A DNA stretch of 64,000 nt from an uncultured Roseicyclus sp. (GCA_937139335.1 CAKZPN010000027.1:62001-126000); one strand, 5' to 3'. Shown: positions 37,092 to 45,512, counted from the first letter of the stretch. A program made the numbers and translations. The notes: generated by a model from the sequence alone, not told the origin.

Positions 37092-37799
37092 ATGTCGGAC
37101 GACAACGAAGAGATCATCCTTTCCGAGCTCGACGACGACGAGCTGGTTGGCCAGATGTACGACGACCTCTACGACGGGCTGAAGGAAGAGATCGAGGAGG
37201 CGGTCAACATCCTGCTCGCGCGTGGCTGGACGCCCTATGACATCCTGACCAAGGCGCTGGTCGGCGGCATGACGATCGTGGGCAACGATTTCCGCGACGG
37301 CATCCTGTTCGTGCCCGAGGTGCTGATGGCCGCCAACGCGATGAAGGGCGGCATGGCGATCCTGAAGCCGCTGCTGGTCGAAACCGGCGCGCCGCGCATC
37401 GGCAAGATGGTGATCGGCACGGTCAAGGGCGATATCCACGACATCGGCAAGAACCTCGTCGGCATGATGATGGAAGGCGCGGGTTTCGAGGTCGTTGACC
37501 TCGGGATCAACAACGCCGTCGACGCCTATCTCGACGCGCTCGCGTCCGAGGATGCCGACATCCTCGGCATGTCGGCGCTGCTGACCACGACGATGCCCTA
37601 CATGAAGGTCGTGATCGACACGCTGAAGGAAAAAGGCATCCGCGACGACTACATCGTGCTGGTCGGCGGTGCGCCGCTGAACGAGGAATTCGGACGCGCC
37701 ATCGGGGCCGATGCCTATTGCCGCGACGCCGCCGTGGCGGTGGAGACCGCGCGCGAGTTCGTGCTGCGCAAGCATAACCAGATGGCGGCCCGCGCCTGA
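37092..37799 (+). CDS. Corrinoid (cobalamin)-binding protein, probable B12 module of a split methionine synthase
   Basis: 235 aa from ATG 37092. The helical cap (residues ~20-100) precedes a Rossmann B12 domain with the base-off signature GDIHDIGKNLV, then MSALLTTTMPYMK and VGGAPLNEEF. The His of DxHxxG is the lower cobalt ligand. Such proteins shuttle a methyl group between a donor methyltransferase and an acceptor enzyme. The nearby Hcy methyltransferase is the likely acceptor partner. Confidence 0.93.
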   Translation: MSDDNEEIILSELDDDELVGQMYDDLYDGLKEEIEEAVNILLARGWTPYDILTKALVGGMTIVGNDFRDGILFVPEVLMAANAMKGGMAILKPLLVETGAPRIGKMVIGTVKGDIHDIGKNLVGMMMEGAGFEVVDLGINNAVDAYLDALASEDADILGMSALLTTTMPYMKVVIDTLKEKGIRDDYIVLVGGAPLNEEFGRAIGADAYCRDAAVAVETAREFVLRKHNQMAARA

Positions 37800-37870
37800 G
37801 CCTGCCGATGCACCGCCGGCCCCGCCTTTTGTGGCTGGGCCGGTGTGTTTTTCCGCGCTAAGGGAGACGG

Positions 37871-38296
37871 ATGGCCGTCTCCGTCTTCATCGCCCGCCGC
37901 ATCGATGCTGGGCTCTTCGCGCATGTGCACGCGGACGTGTTCGACGCCCCGCCCGACCCGCATCTGCTGGAACGCTTCCTCGCGGCAGACCACCTGCACA
38001 TCGCCGTCGCGGTGGAGCGCGACCAGATGGTGGGCATGTGTTCGGGCGTGATCTACCACCACCCCGACAAGCCCGACGCCTGGTGGATCAACGAGCTGGG
38101 CGTGGCCGGGCCATGGCGGCGGCAGGGCATCGGCACCCGGCTGGTGATGACCTGCATGGATCACGCCCGCCGGCTCGGCTGTCGCGAGATCTGGGCGATG
38201 GCCGACCCGACCGAAGTGGCGGAGGGGTTCTGGGACAGCCTGCGCTGGCTACGCACCGGCGAGCGGCTGGCGATGTTTTCGAGCCGCCTCGACTGA
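37871..38296 (+). CDS. GNAT family N-acetyltransferase
   Basis: 141 aa. The acetyl-CoA binding pyrophosphate loop is VAGPWRRQGIGTRLV, preceded by the WWINELGV strand typical of GNAT motif A. The substrate is unknown. It leads a run of same-strand genes to 40599 with very short gaps or overlaps. Confidence 0.9.
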   Translation: MAVSVFIARRIDAGLFAHVHADVFDAPPDPHLLERFLAADHLHIAVAVERDQMVGMCSGVIYHHPDKPDAWWINELGVAGPWRRQGIGTRLVMTCMDHARRLGCREIWAMADPTEVAEGFWDSLRWLRTGERLAMFSSRLD

Positions 38297-38339
38297 GCGG
38301 GTCTTGCAATCCCGGCCCTGCCCGCGTTTGGTTCGCGCC

Positions 38340-39074
38340 ATGACCCTCTATGCCATCGGCGACATCCACGGCCATCTCGACCTGCTGCACGCCGCCCACG
38401 CGCGGGTGGAGGCGGACCGCGCGCGCGAAGGCACAAGCGACGCGGCACTGATCCATGTCGGCGACCTGGTCGACCGGGGGCCGGACAGCCGGGGTGTGGT
38501 GCAGGCGATGATGGAACTCGTGGCGCAGGATCAGCGGGTCCGCGTGCTCAAGGGCAACCACGACAACATGTTCGTGCTCTTCGCCGAGGATACGCCGCGC
38601 GAAGACCCGCATCTGCGCAGCGACCTGAGCTGGCTGCACCCGCGCCTCGGCGGGCAGGACACGCTCGCCTCCTACGGGATCGACACGGACCAGCCGCTCG
38701 AGGCGTTGCATCGCGAGGCCCGGAAGGTCGTCCCCCCGGCGCATATCGCGTTTCTCGACGGATTGCCGCTGAGCCATGTCCAGGAGGAGGTGCTGGCCGT
38801 CCACGCCGGGATCCGCCCGGGCGTCGCGCTGGCCGACCAGACGCAGCAGGACCTTATCTGGATCCGCGCCGGGTTTCTCGACGACGTGACGGATCACGGC
38901 GCCCTTGTCGTCCACGGGCACACCACGGTGCCGGAGGTGGAGCTGCACCCCAACCGGCTCGCGCTCGACACCGGCGCGGCCTATGGCGGGCCGCTGAGCG
39001 CCGTGGCGATCGAAGGGCGCGAGGTCTTCTTGCTGACCGATCAGGGCCGCAAGAAGGTGCAGCCGCTCCGATGA
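38340..39074 (+). CDS. Metallophosphoesterase / serine-threonine phosphatase-like protein
   Basis: 244 aa from ATG 38340. The PPP metal-binding motifs are all present: GDIHGH, GDLVDRGPDS and GNHD, with a C-terminal VVHGHT. This resembles bacterial PrpA/ApaH-like phosphatases; whether it acts on proteins or dinucleotides cannot be told. Its stop overlaps the start of the DMT transporter (ATGA). Confidence 0.92.
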   Translation: MTLYAIGDIHGHLDLLHAAHARVEADRAREGTSDAALIHVGDLVDRGPDSRGVVQAMMELVAQDQRVRVLKGNHDNMFVLFAEDTPREDPHLRSDLSWLHPRLGGQDTLASYGIDTDQPLEALHREARKVVPPAHIAFLDGLPLSHVQEEVLAVHAGIRPGVALADQTQQDLIWIRAGFLDDVTDHGALVVHGHTTVPEVELHPNRLALDTGAAYGGPLSAVAIEGREVFLLTDQGRKKVQPLR

Positions 39075-39961
39075 TCCCGCCCCGCGACCTGGCGCTGGCC
39101 GCCGTGGTGATCCTGGCCTGGGGGTCCAACTTCTCGGCGATGAAACTGGCGCTCGACGAGTTGCCGCCGATCCTCTTCGTCGGACTGCGCTTCGCGATCC
39201 TGATCCCGCTCATCGCGCTTTTCCCGCGCCCCGCGCGCTGGTCCGCGATCCTCGCCGTCGGCGCGCTTATCAACATGGGCCAGTTCGCGTTCCTGTTCAG
39301 CGGACTCGCGGCAGATTCGAGCGCGGGCCTCGCCTCGCTCATCATCCAGAGCCAGGTGCCGCTGACGATCCTGATGGCCTGGGCGGTCTACGGCGAGCGG
39401 ATCACGGCGCTTCAGGGCTTGGGCATCGGACTGGCGGTGATCGGGCTGGCGGGCTTCGGCCTCGCCTCGGGCGGCAATATCACGCTCTTGGGTCTCGGCC
39501 TGATCCTTTGCGGCGCCTTCTGCTGGGCGCTCGGCAACCTCGTGCTGCGCCGCCTGCCGGGCACCGACATGCTGGCTCTCTTCCTCTGGGCGAGCCTCGT
39601 GCCGCCCTTGCCGATGCTGGGGCTGTCGCTGCTGACCGAAACCGACGCGCCGCTCGCCACCATCGCGGCGGTCAGCCCGGCGGGCTGGGCGGCGGTGGTC
39701 TACGTGGCGCTGGTCTCGACGCTCTTGGGCTATTCGATCTGGGGCACGCTCCTGTCGCGCCACCCCGCCGCGCTGATCACGCCCTTCGCACTGCTCATCC
39801 CGGTCGTCGGCGTTGCCACCGCGGCGGTGGTGCTCGGCGAGCGGGTGACGGGGGCTGAGGCGCTGGCGGGGCTCGTGGTGCTGGCGGGACTGACCTTTGC
39901 CGTTCTGGGGCCGCGGCTGGTCGCGCGCAGGGCTTTTCGCCGCCGCCCGCCTGCGCCATGA
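39071..39961 (+). CDS. EamA/DMT family transporter
   Basis: 296 aa with ten hydrophobic segments and two EamA repeats (VILAWGSNFSAMKLALDELPP at the start of repeat 1 is split here as family hallmark WGSNF; GAFCWALGNLVLRR opens repeat 2). Drug/metabolite exporters of this type often move amino acids or metabolites; substrate unknown. Coupled by 4-bp overlaps to both neighbouring genes. Confidence 0.9.
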   Translation: MIPPRDLALAAVVILAWGSNFSAMKLALDELPPILFVGLRFAILIPLIALFPRPARWSAILAVGALINMGQFAFLFSGLAADSSAGLASLIIQSQVPLTILMAWAVYGERITALQGLGIGLAVIGLAGFGLASGGNITLLGLGLILCGAFCWALGNLVLRRLPGTDMLALFLWASLVPPLPMLGLSLLTETDAPLATIAAVSPAGWAAVVYVALVSTLLGYSIWGTLLSRHPAALITPFALLIPVVGVATAAVVLGERVTGAEALAGLVVLAGLTFAVLGPRLVARRAFRRRPPAP

Positions 39962-40599
39962 TGGACGCCATGACCCGGCTCGACGACACCACCTTGACCG
40001 AGAGCGGGCTGGCCCCCGAGGGGCGCGGCCGGGTGCTGCTGATCGGCTGCGGCGCGCTGGCGCGCGAGGTGCTGGATCTCAAGGACGCGAACGGCTGGGA
40101 TCACCTCGACCTGCATTGCCTGCCCGCGATCCTGCACAACCACCCCGAGAAGATCACCCCCGCCGTCGAGGCCGCCGTGACCGCGCGGCGCGGCGACTAC
40201 AGCGACGTCTACGTCCTCTACGCCGATTGCGGCACCGGCGGGCTGCTCAAGGCGGCCTGCGACCGGATGGGCGTCGAGATGCTGGAAGGCCCGCATTGCT
40301 ACAGTTTCTTCGAGGGCAACGCGGCGTTCGCGAAACGCGACGAGATCACCGCCTTCTACGTGACCGATTTCCTGGTCCGGCAGTTCGACGCCTTCGTGAC
40401 AAAGCCCCTCGGCCTCGATCGGCACCCGCAGCTGCGCGACATGTATTTCGGCAACTACACCAAGCTGATCTACCAGGCGCAGACCGACGACCCGAAACTG
40501 ACCGAAAAGGCAAAGGCTTGCGCGGAGTTCCTGAAGCTCGACTTCGAGCGGCGGTTCACCGGCTACGGCGACCTGGAAGTCGCGATGCGGGGGCTCTAG
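39958..40599 (+). CDS. DUF1638 domain protein
   Basis: 213 aa. Recognised by LLIGCGALAREVLDL, the conserved HNHPEKI, YADCGTGGLL and EGPHCYSFFEGN. Cys and His residues recur as in a metal-binding protein. DUF1638 genes are often found near corrinoid methyltransferase genes, and here the split methionine synthase parts lie 2-4 kb upstream on the same strand. A role in handling or reactivating the corrinoid system is my inference. The start overlaps the transporter stop. Confidence 0.85.
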   Translation: MMDAMTRLDDTTLTESGLAPEGRGRVLLIGCGALAREVLDLKDANGWDHLDLHCLPAILHNHPEKITPAVEAAVTARRGDYSDVYVLYADCGTGGLLKAACDRMGVEMLEGPHCYSFFEGNAAFAKRDEITAFYVTDFLVRQFDAFVTKPLGLDRHPQLRDMYFGNYTKLIYQAQTDDPKLTEKAKACAEFLKLDFERRFTGYGDLEVAMRGL

Positions 40600-41024
40600 G
40601 CCGCCGCCTTGTCCGCCGCGAGCAACCGGATCCGCTCCACCATGGCGCGCAACCCGTTCGAGCGTTGCGACGACAGGTGGTCGTTCAATCCGAGCCGCGC
40701 CAGTTCGCCGCCCGCGTCGACCTTCAGCACCTCGCCCACGCTTAGCCCGTCGTAGAGCGCGTGCAGCACCGCGATCAGCCCGCGCACGATCATCGCGTCG
40801 CTGTCGCCGCGAAACCGGAACACGGCCCTGCTGCCCTCGCCGTCGATCTGCGGCAGGATCCAGACCTGGCTGGCACAACCCTCGACCTTGGTGGCGGGCA
40901 CCTTCACCGCGTCCTCCAGCGGGTCCATCGCCTTGCCCAGCTCGATGACATGGCGATAGCGGTCTTCCCAGTCGTCGAGGAATTCGAAGGTCTCGGCGAT
41001 CTCCTCGAAGGCTTCGCTGGCCAT
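40596..41024 (-). CDS. sufE: SufE family sulfur-acceptor protein
   Basis: 142 aa. The acceptor cysteine is in VEGCASQVWIL. SufE takes persulfide sulfur from the desulfurase SufS for iron-sulfur cluster assembly and stimulates it. Start is MASEAFEEIAETFEFLDDW. It converges with DUF1638 with a 4-bp overlap; suf genes are not in the window. Confidence 0.95.
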   Translation of the reverse strand: MASEAFEEIAETFEFLDDWEDRYRHVIELGKAMDPLEDAVKVPATKVEGCASQVWILPQIDGEGSRAVFRFRGDSDAMIVRGLIAVLHALYDGLSVGEVLKVDAGGELARLGLNDHLSSQRSNGLRAMVERIRLLAADKAAA

Positions 41025-41157
41025 CTGGTGTCTCCTCCGGGGGCTGTGGCAGGTCTGCCCTTGACCTAGGCGTGCGGGCCGCCGCCGTCCAGAGGCGCTT
41101 TCCTTCGCGTCCGCCTTGCGCTACCCACGTTTGGGACAGACCCGACGGAGAGACCCG

Positions 41158-41607
41158 ATGCTGCGCGTGATCCTTGTCCTGGCCCTGATGACGAGCCTGG
41201 CGGCCTGTGGCAGCCGGCTGAACCCGTTCAACTGGTTCGGTGGCGACCGCGAGCAGCGCATCACCGTGGCCGAGGTCGAGTCCGGCACGCCCGCCGACCC
41301 GCGCCAGCTGGTGACCGAGGTGGTGGACCTGGCCGTCGAGCCGACCACGCAAGGCGCGATCGTGCGCGCCATGGGCCGCCCGCCGGTGCAGGGCTTCTGG
41401 GAGGCCGAACTGGTCGAGGTGGAGCGCAGCGAAGGCGCGATCGTCTACGATTTCCGCGTCTTCCCGCCGCTGACGGAGACCCGGCAGGGCACGCCGCAAT
41501 CGCGTGAAGTGGTGGTGGGCGCGAACCTGACGAACTTCGACCTGGCCGGCATCCGCACGATCACCGTAATCGGCGCGCAGAACCGGCGCACCGTCAGCCG
41601 GCGCTAG
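41158..41607 (+). CDS. Small lipoprotein
   Basis: 149 aa from ATG 41158. The lipoprotein signal ends in LMTSLAAC (lipobox LAAC), so the mature protein starts at Cys and is membrane-anchored. The mature part has a short beta-rich domain (ITVAEVESGTPADPRQLV, REVVVGANLTN). No known domain recognised. It converges with rnd, overlapping by 4 bp. Confidence 0.83.
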   Translation: MLRVILVLALMTSLAACGSRLNPFNWFGGDREQRITVAEVESGTPADPRQLVTEVVDLAVEPTTQGAIVRAMGRPPVQGFWEAELVEVERSEGAIVYDFRVFPPLTETRQGTPQSREVVVGANLTNFDLAGIRTITVIGAQNRRTVSRR

Positions 41608-42764
41608 ACCGGAACGATCCGGACCCGCTCGCCCTCGGCCGAGAGCGCAACCTCGCCACGCAGCAGGCGCAGCGCATCCTCGCCGAAGACCTCGCGCCGC
41701 CAACCCGTCGCCCAAAGCCCGTCATGCGCGCCGCAGGCGATGTCGTCGAGGTCGGAGGACGATGCGATCAGCTTGGCCGCGACGCCCGCCTCTTCGGCCT
41801 TGGCCTTCAGCAGCACGCGCAGCAGGTCGGCCAGCGCGGGGTTCAGGTTCGAGCGGTCGCGCCCCTCGGCAAGCTTCGGCTGCTTCTCGGGCGGCATCTC
41901 GACCCCGCGTTGCACGGCGCCGATCAGCCCCTCGGCGATCTCGCCCTTGCGCGCCTCGCGCAGCAGCAGCCGCGATTTCGACAGGTCGTCGATCGAGCGC
42001 GGCTTGGTCGAGGCCAGCTCCATCAGCGCGTCGTCCTTGATGACCCGGCTGCGCGGCACGTTGCGTTGCTGGGCGTAGGTCTCGCGGAAGGCGGCCAGTT
42101 CCTGCGCGATGGCCAGCGTCTTGCCGGAACTGGTGCGCAGCTTCAGCCGTTTCCACGCCTCGGACGGTTCGACGACATAGGCGGAGGCATCGGTCAGCGA
42201 CGACAGCTCCTCCTCCAGCCAGCCGGTGCGGCCGGTGCGGGCCAGTTCGGCCGCGAGGTATTCGTAGATCTGGCGCAGGTGGGTGACATCGGCCAGCGCG
42301 TAGGTCTTCTGCGCATCGCTCAGCGGCCGGCGCGACCAGTCGGTGAAGCGCGAGGACTTGTCGAGCGGCGCGCGCGCGATCTTGCGCACCAGCGTCTCGT
42401 AGCCGACCTGGTCGCCGAAGCCGCAGACCATCGCGGCCACCTGCGTGTCGAAGAGCGGCCTCGGCACGACGTCGCCGTCGACGTGGAAGATTTCCAGATC
42501 CTGCCGCGCGGCGTGGAACACCTTCACCACCGAGGGCGCGCGCATCAGCTCGTAGAGAGGGTCCAGAGAAATCGCGTCGGCCAGCGGGTCGACCAGCACG
42601 GCGTCCGCGTCATCCGCGCCGGGCAGCGCCATCTGAACAAGGCAGAGCTGGGCGAAATAGGTGCGTTCGCGCAGGAACTCCGTATCGACGGTGACATAGG
42701 GGGCGTCGAGGGCCCGCGCGCAGAACGCGGCGAGCGCGTCGGTCGTTGTAATCGTCTGGATCAA
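41604..42764 (-). CDS. rnd: Ribonuclease D
   Basis: 386 aa from a TTG start at 42764, the point where family similarity begins (IQTITTTDALAAFC). The DEDDy exonuclease domain shows VDTEFLRERTY, and HAARQDLEIF; HRDC helical domains follow. RNase D trims 3' ends of tRNA precursors. An ATG farther upstream (42914) would add ~50 Arg/Pro-rich residues unlike the family and is rejected. Confidence 0.94.
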   Translation of the reverse strand: MIQTITTTDALAAFCARALDAPYVTVDTEFLRERTYFAQLCLVQMALPGADDADAVLVDPLADAISLDPLYELMRAPSVVKVFHAARQDLEIFHVDGDVVPRPLFDTQVAAMVCGFGDQVGYETLVRKIARAPLDKSSRFTDWSRRPLSDAQKTYALADVTHLRQIYEYLAAELARTGRTGWLEEELSSLTDASAYVVEPSEAWKRLKLRTSSGKTLAIAQELAAFRETYAQQRNVPRSRVIKDDALMELASTKPRSIDDLSKSRLLLREARKGEIAEGLIGAVQRGVEMPPEKQPKLAEGRDRSNLNPALADLLRVLLKAKAEEAGVAAKLIASSSDLDDIACGAHDGLWATGWRREVFGEDALRLLRGEVALSAEGERVRIVPV

Positions 42765-42864
42765 GCGTCGGGTCTTTTCGCGGCCGGGACAACGGATTTG
42801 CCGGTGATATTCGAGGTGGGCCGGAATGGAAAGAGCCTCGCGCGCCGGCATGGGCCGATGGCAG

Positions 42865-42894
42865 CCCCCGGCCGGGTCGGAACCCGGCCGGGGG
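42865..42894 (-). terminator. Strong hairpin between DUF808 gene and rnd
   Basis: A perfect 13-bp stem (CCCCCGGCCGGGT / ACCCGGCCGGGGG) with a 4-base loop, 76 bases past the DUF808 stop. There is no U-tract, so it may act as a Rho-aided terminator or mRNA 3'-end protector. Confidence 0.6.
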
Positions 42895-42970
42895 TGTCTC
42901 CGCTTGCGGCGCAAAGGGGGGGAAGGGACGCGCCACGCGGGCTTTATGAAATGGTAAGGTTAAGGCCGGG

Positions 42971-43945
42971 TTAATGGCCCGCTGAATGCCCCTCCGCGCC
43001 GCCGAGGCCCACAGCGCGCAGCACCGGCTGGACCACCCATTGCACGACCGGGATCAGCACCGAGCCGAGCGCCAGGCCCAGCACCCCGTGCAGCGCCGCG
43101 CCCGCCAGCCATTCGACAGCGCCGCCCAGCCCGGCCACGAGATGCGCCAGGTCATGCACGACATCCTCGGGCAGGTGCCAGCCCATCTCGGCCAGCCCGT
43201 GGGTGATGATCGAGCCGCCGACCCAGAGCATCGCGGCGGTGCCGACAATCATCAGCGCCTTCAGGAACACCGGCATGCCGCGCACGACACCGCGCCCGAT
43301 CGCGCGGCCGAGGCCGGTATGCGCCTCCGCGGCCATGTGCATGCCCACGTCATCGGCCTTCACGATCAGCGCGACCGAGCCGTAGACGAAGGCGGTGACG
43401 GCAAGCCCCACGATCAGCAGCGCGCCGCCCTGGAACCAGATCGAGTCGGTGTCGAGCGCCGAAAGCGCGATGGTCATGATCTCGCCCGACAGGATGAAAT
43501 CGGTCTTGATCGCGCCCTGCACCTTGGTCTCCTCCAGGTGGGCGGCGTCCATCACCTCCTCGTCGATCGGTCGGTCGTGATGGACCGGCGGGAAGAGCCA
43601 GTGCCAGATCTTCTCGGCGCCCTCGAAGGACAGGTAGAGCCCGCCCGCCATCAACAGCGGCGGGATCGCCCAGGGCGCGAAGGCGGAGAGCAGGAGGGCG
43701 GCGGGCAACAAGATCACCACCTTGTTGAAGATCGAGCCCTTGGTGATCTTCCACACGATGGGCAGTTCGCGGTCGGGCGCGAAGCCCTGCGCGTAGCTCG
43801 GTGTCACCGCGGCGTCGTCGATAACCACGCCCGCGACCTTGGTGCCGGCCTTGGCCGCCTGCCCGATCACGTCGTCGACCGAGGCCGCCGCGACCTTGGC
43901 GATCGCCGCCACATCGTCGAGAAGCGCGAGAAGTCCGCCTGCCAT
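42971..43945 (-). CDS. DUF808 (YedI) family membrane protein
   Basis: 324 aa. The family signature MAGGLLALLDDVAAIAKV with KAGTKVAGVVIDDAAVTPSY is clear. About five to six membrane segments follow. YedI-type proteins are inner-membrane proteins without a proven function. It is divergent from gapB-like, with 193 bp between carrying several operator-like sites. Confidence 0.92.
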   Translation of the reverse strand: MAGGLLALLDDVAAIAKVAAASVDDVIGQAAKAGTKVAGVVIDDAAVTPSYAQGFAPDRELPIVWKITKGSIFNKVVILLPAALLLSAFAPWAIPPLLMAGGLYLSFEGAEKIWHWLFPPVHHDRPIDEEVMDAAHLEETKVQGAIKTDFILSGEIMTIALSALDTDSIWFQGGALLIVGLAVTAFVYGSVALIVKADDVGMHMAAEAHTGLGRAIGRGVVRGMPVFLKALMIVGTAAMLWVGGSIITHGLAEMGWHLPEDVVHDLAHLVAGLGGAVEWLAGAALHGVLGLALGSVLIPVVQWVVQPVLRAVGLGGAEGHSAGH

Positions 43946-44001
43946 GAATACCGTCCTGTCCTGTTCGGGGGCGATCCTACTCCGCTCAGCCGGGGCGGCA
44001 A

Positions 44002-44048
44002 GTGTTAGCGCAAACCCGGGATGTTTCCGCTAACGGTTACGCTAACAT
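44002..44048. promoter_or_regulatory. Cluster of LacI-type operator-like half-sites upstream of the first gap gene
   Basis: Three imperfect palindromes with a CG centre: GTGTTAGCGCAAAC (44002-44015), ATGTTTCCGCTAAC (44021-44034) and GGTTACGCTAACAT (44035-44048). They share the CGCTAAC half found upstream of the second gap gene at 45497-45512. The third has one base less in its centre. LacI-family regulators such as CceR of R. sphaeroides control central carbon genes with this kind of motif; assignment to CceR is an inference. Confidence 0.55.
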
Positions 44049-44098
44049 ACCGAAACGGCAAGGTTTTCGCCTTGGCGCGCGTGGTATGCTTCGGTATG
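44046..44098. repeat. Inverted repeat before the first gap gene
   Basis: CATACCGAA (44046-44054) is the reverse complement of TTCGGTATG (44090-44098). GGTATGC occurs twice in direct order near the right arm (44083-44089... and 44093-44099 region). A smaller hairpin CAAGG-TTTTCG-CCTTG lies between the arms. It ends about 40 bases before the start codon, so it could be a regulator site or mRNA leader structure. Confidence 0.4.
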
Positions 44099-44138
44099 CC
44101 GTGACCAGGACCGGACGCGACAGACGAGAGAGATTCCC

Positions 44139-45143
44139 ATGACCATCACCCTTGGCATCAACGGCTTCGGTCGCATCGGGCGCTGCACGCTGGCCCATAT
44201 CACCGAGGCCGCGCGCAACGATGTGCAGGTGGTCCGGATCAACGCCACCGGCCCGATCGAGACGAACGCCCACTTGCTGCGCTACGACAGCATCCACGGC
44301 CGGTTCCCGGGCGAGGTGCGGGTGCAGGGCGACACGATGGACCTGGGCCGCGGGCCGATGAAGGTGATGTCCACCTACGACCCCGCCGAGCTGGACTGGG
44401 ATGGCTGCGACGTGGTGCTGGAATGCACCGGCAAGTATAATTCGCGCGACGCGGCGGCGGTCCACCTGACCCGTGGGGCGAAGCGCGTGCTCGTCTCCGC
44501 CCCCGCGAAACGGGCCGACAAGACCGTGGTCTACGGCGTGAACCACCGCGAGCTCCTGGACACGCACCACGTCGTGTCGAACGGATCCTGCACCACCAAC
44601 TGCCTCGCGCCGCTGGCCAAGGTGCTGAACGACGCCATCGGCATCGAGCGCGGGATCATGACCACGATCCACAGCTACACCGGCGACCAGCCGACGCTGG
44701 ACCGCCGCCACGACGACCTCTACCGCGCGCGGGCGGCCGCCATTGCGATGATCCCGACCTCGACCGGGGCCGCGAAGGCGCTGGCCGAGGTGCTGCCGGA
44801 GCTCGAGGGGCGCCTTGACGGCACCGCTATGCGGGTGCCGACGCCCAATGTCTCCTGCGTCGACCTGACCTTCGAGGCCGCGCGCAGCGTGACGGTGGCG
44901 GATGTGAACGAGATCATGCGTGAGGCCGCCGAGGGCCACATGGGCCGCGTGCTGGCCTATGACCCCGAGCCCAAGGTCTCCATCGATTTCAACCACACCA
45001 CCTATTCGTCCATCTTCGCACCCGACCAGACCAAGGTCGTGGGCGGCCGCACCGTGCGGGTGCTGGCCTGGTACGACAACGAATGGGGCTTTTCCGCGCG
45101 CATGGCGGACGTCTCGGCCGCGATGGGACGCCTGTTGCACTGA
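44139..45143 (+). CDS. gap: Glyceraldehyde-3-phosphate dehydrogenase, GapB-like (predicted NADP use)
   Basis: 334 aa. INGFGRIGR binds cofactor; catalytic C151 lies in [12 protein letters not shown]. The Asp that hydrogen-bonds the NAD ribose and keeps out NADP is Ala here (A36, INATGP), while the second copy has Asp (D36). The same Asp-to-Ala change occurs in gluconeogenic GapB of B. subtilis, so I infer NADP preference and a gluconeogenic role. A terminator follows, so it is likely monocistronic. An erythrose-4-phosphate dehydrogenase role is possible but less likely. Confidence 0.93.
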   Translation: MTITLGINGFGRIGRCTLAHITEAARNDVQVVRINATGPIETNAHLLRYDSIHGRFPGEVRVQGDTMDLGRGPMKVMSTYDPAELDWDGCDVVLECTGKYNSRDAAAVHLTRGAKRVLVSAPAKRADKTVVYGVNHRELLDTHHVVSNGSCTTNCLAPLAKVLNDAIGIERGIMTTIHSYTGDQPTLDRRHDDLYRARAAAIAMIPTSTGAAKALAEVLPELEGRLDGTAMRVPTPNVSCVDLTFEAARSVTVADVNEIMREAAEGHMGRVLAYDPEPKVSIDFNHTTYSSIFAPDQTKVVGGRTVRVLAWYDNEWGFSARMADVSAAMGRLLH

Positions 45144-45172
45144 GCCCGCGCCAGTCAGCCGCAGGGTTCGGA

Positions 45173-45209
45173 CCGCGCGCTGCAGGGGAGGCAGCGCGCG
45201 GCCCTTTTT
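45173..45209 (+). terminator. Intrinsic terminator after first gap gene
   Basis: CCGCGCGCTGC / GCAGCGCGCGG, a perfect 11-bp stem with a 7-base loop, then CCCTTTTT. It separates the two gap genes. Confidence 0.9.
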
Positions 45210-45290
45210 CATCCGCCGCCCCGAACGCGCATTCCCCCTTTGCCCGGCCCCGTCCCCATGGCAGGGTCGCGTCGCGGCAAGAGGGCAGGC

Positions 45291-45434
45291 ATGAACACCG
45301 GAACGTCGATCTTCGTGGCTCTGTGCATCGTTGGCTTTGTCGCGGTGGACGCGACGCTTTTCGACTGGAACCTGTCGCTGGCGCTGGCCCGCCGCTTTGC
45401 CGGGCTGCTGAACTGGATGGCGTTCTGGCGCTGA
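45291..45434 (+). CDS. Small single-helix membrane protein
   Basis: 47 aa from ATG 45291: a short polar start, one long hydrophobic helix ([18 protein letters not shown]) and a C-terminus ending in [17 protein letters not shown] upstream can serve as ribosome site. I believe similar micro-proteins sit next to gap genes in related bacteria, but this cannot be verified here. Function unknown. Confidence 0.55.
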   Translation: MNTGTSIFVALCIVGFVAVDATLFDWNLSLALARRFAGLLNWMAFWR

Positions 45435-45496
45435 CCGCCCTGCCCTGCGTCCTGTCCCGCCCCTTTTCTTTGCGCCGCGGCGGCGTTACATCGCTC

Positions 45497-45512
45497 GTGT
45501 TACCGCTAACAT
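45497..45512. promoter_or_regulatory. LacI-type operator-like palindrome upstream of second gap gene
   Basis: GTGTTACCGCTAACAT, a 16-bp palindrome with a CG centre and two mismatched pairs, 91 bases before the ATG. Same CGCTAAC half as in the sites before the first gap gene. Closely similar to operators of gluconate/central-carbon LacI regulators. Confidence 0.65.

Noticed and set aside
42765-42914. Upstream ATG for rnd adding ~50 residues
   Set aside because: The added sequence is Arg/Pro-rich and unlike RNase D; the TTG at 42764 fits the family start and length.
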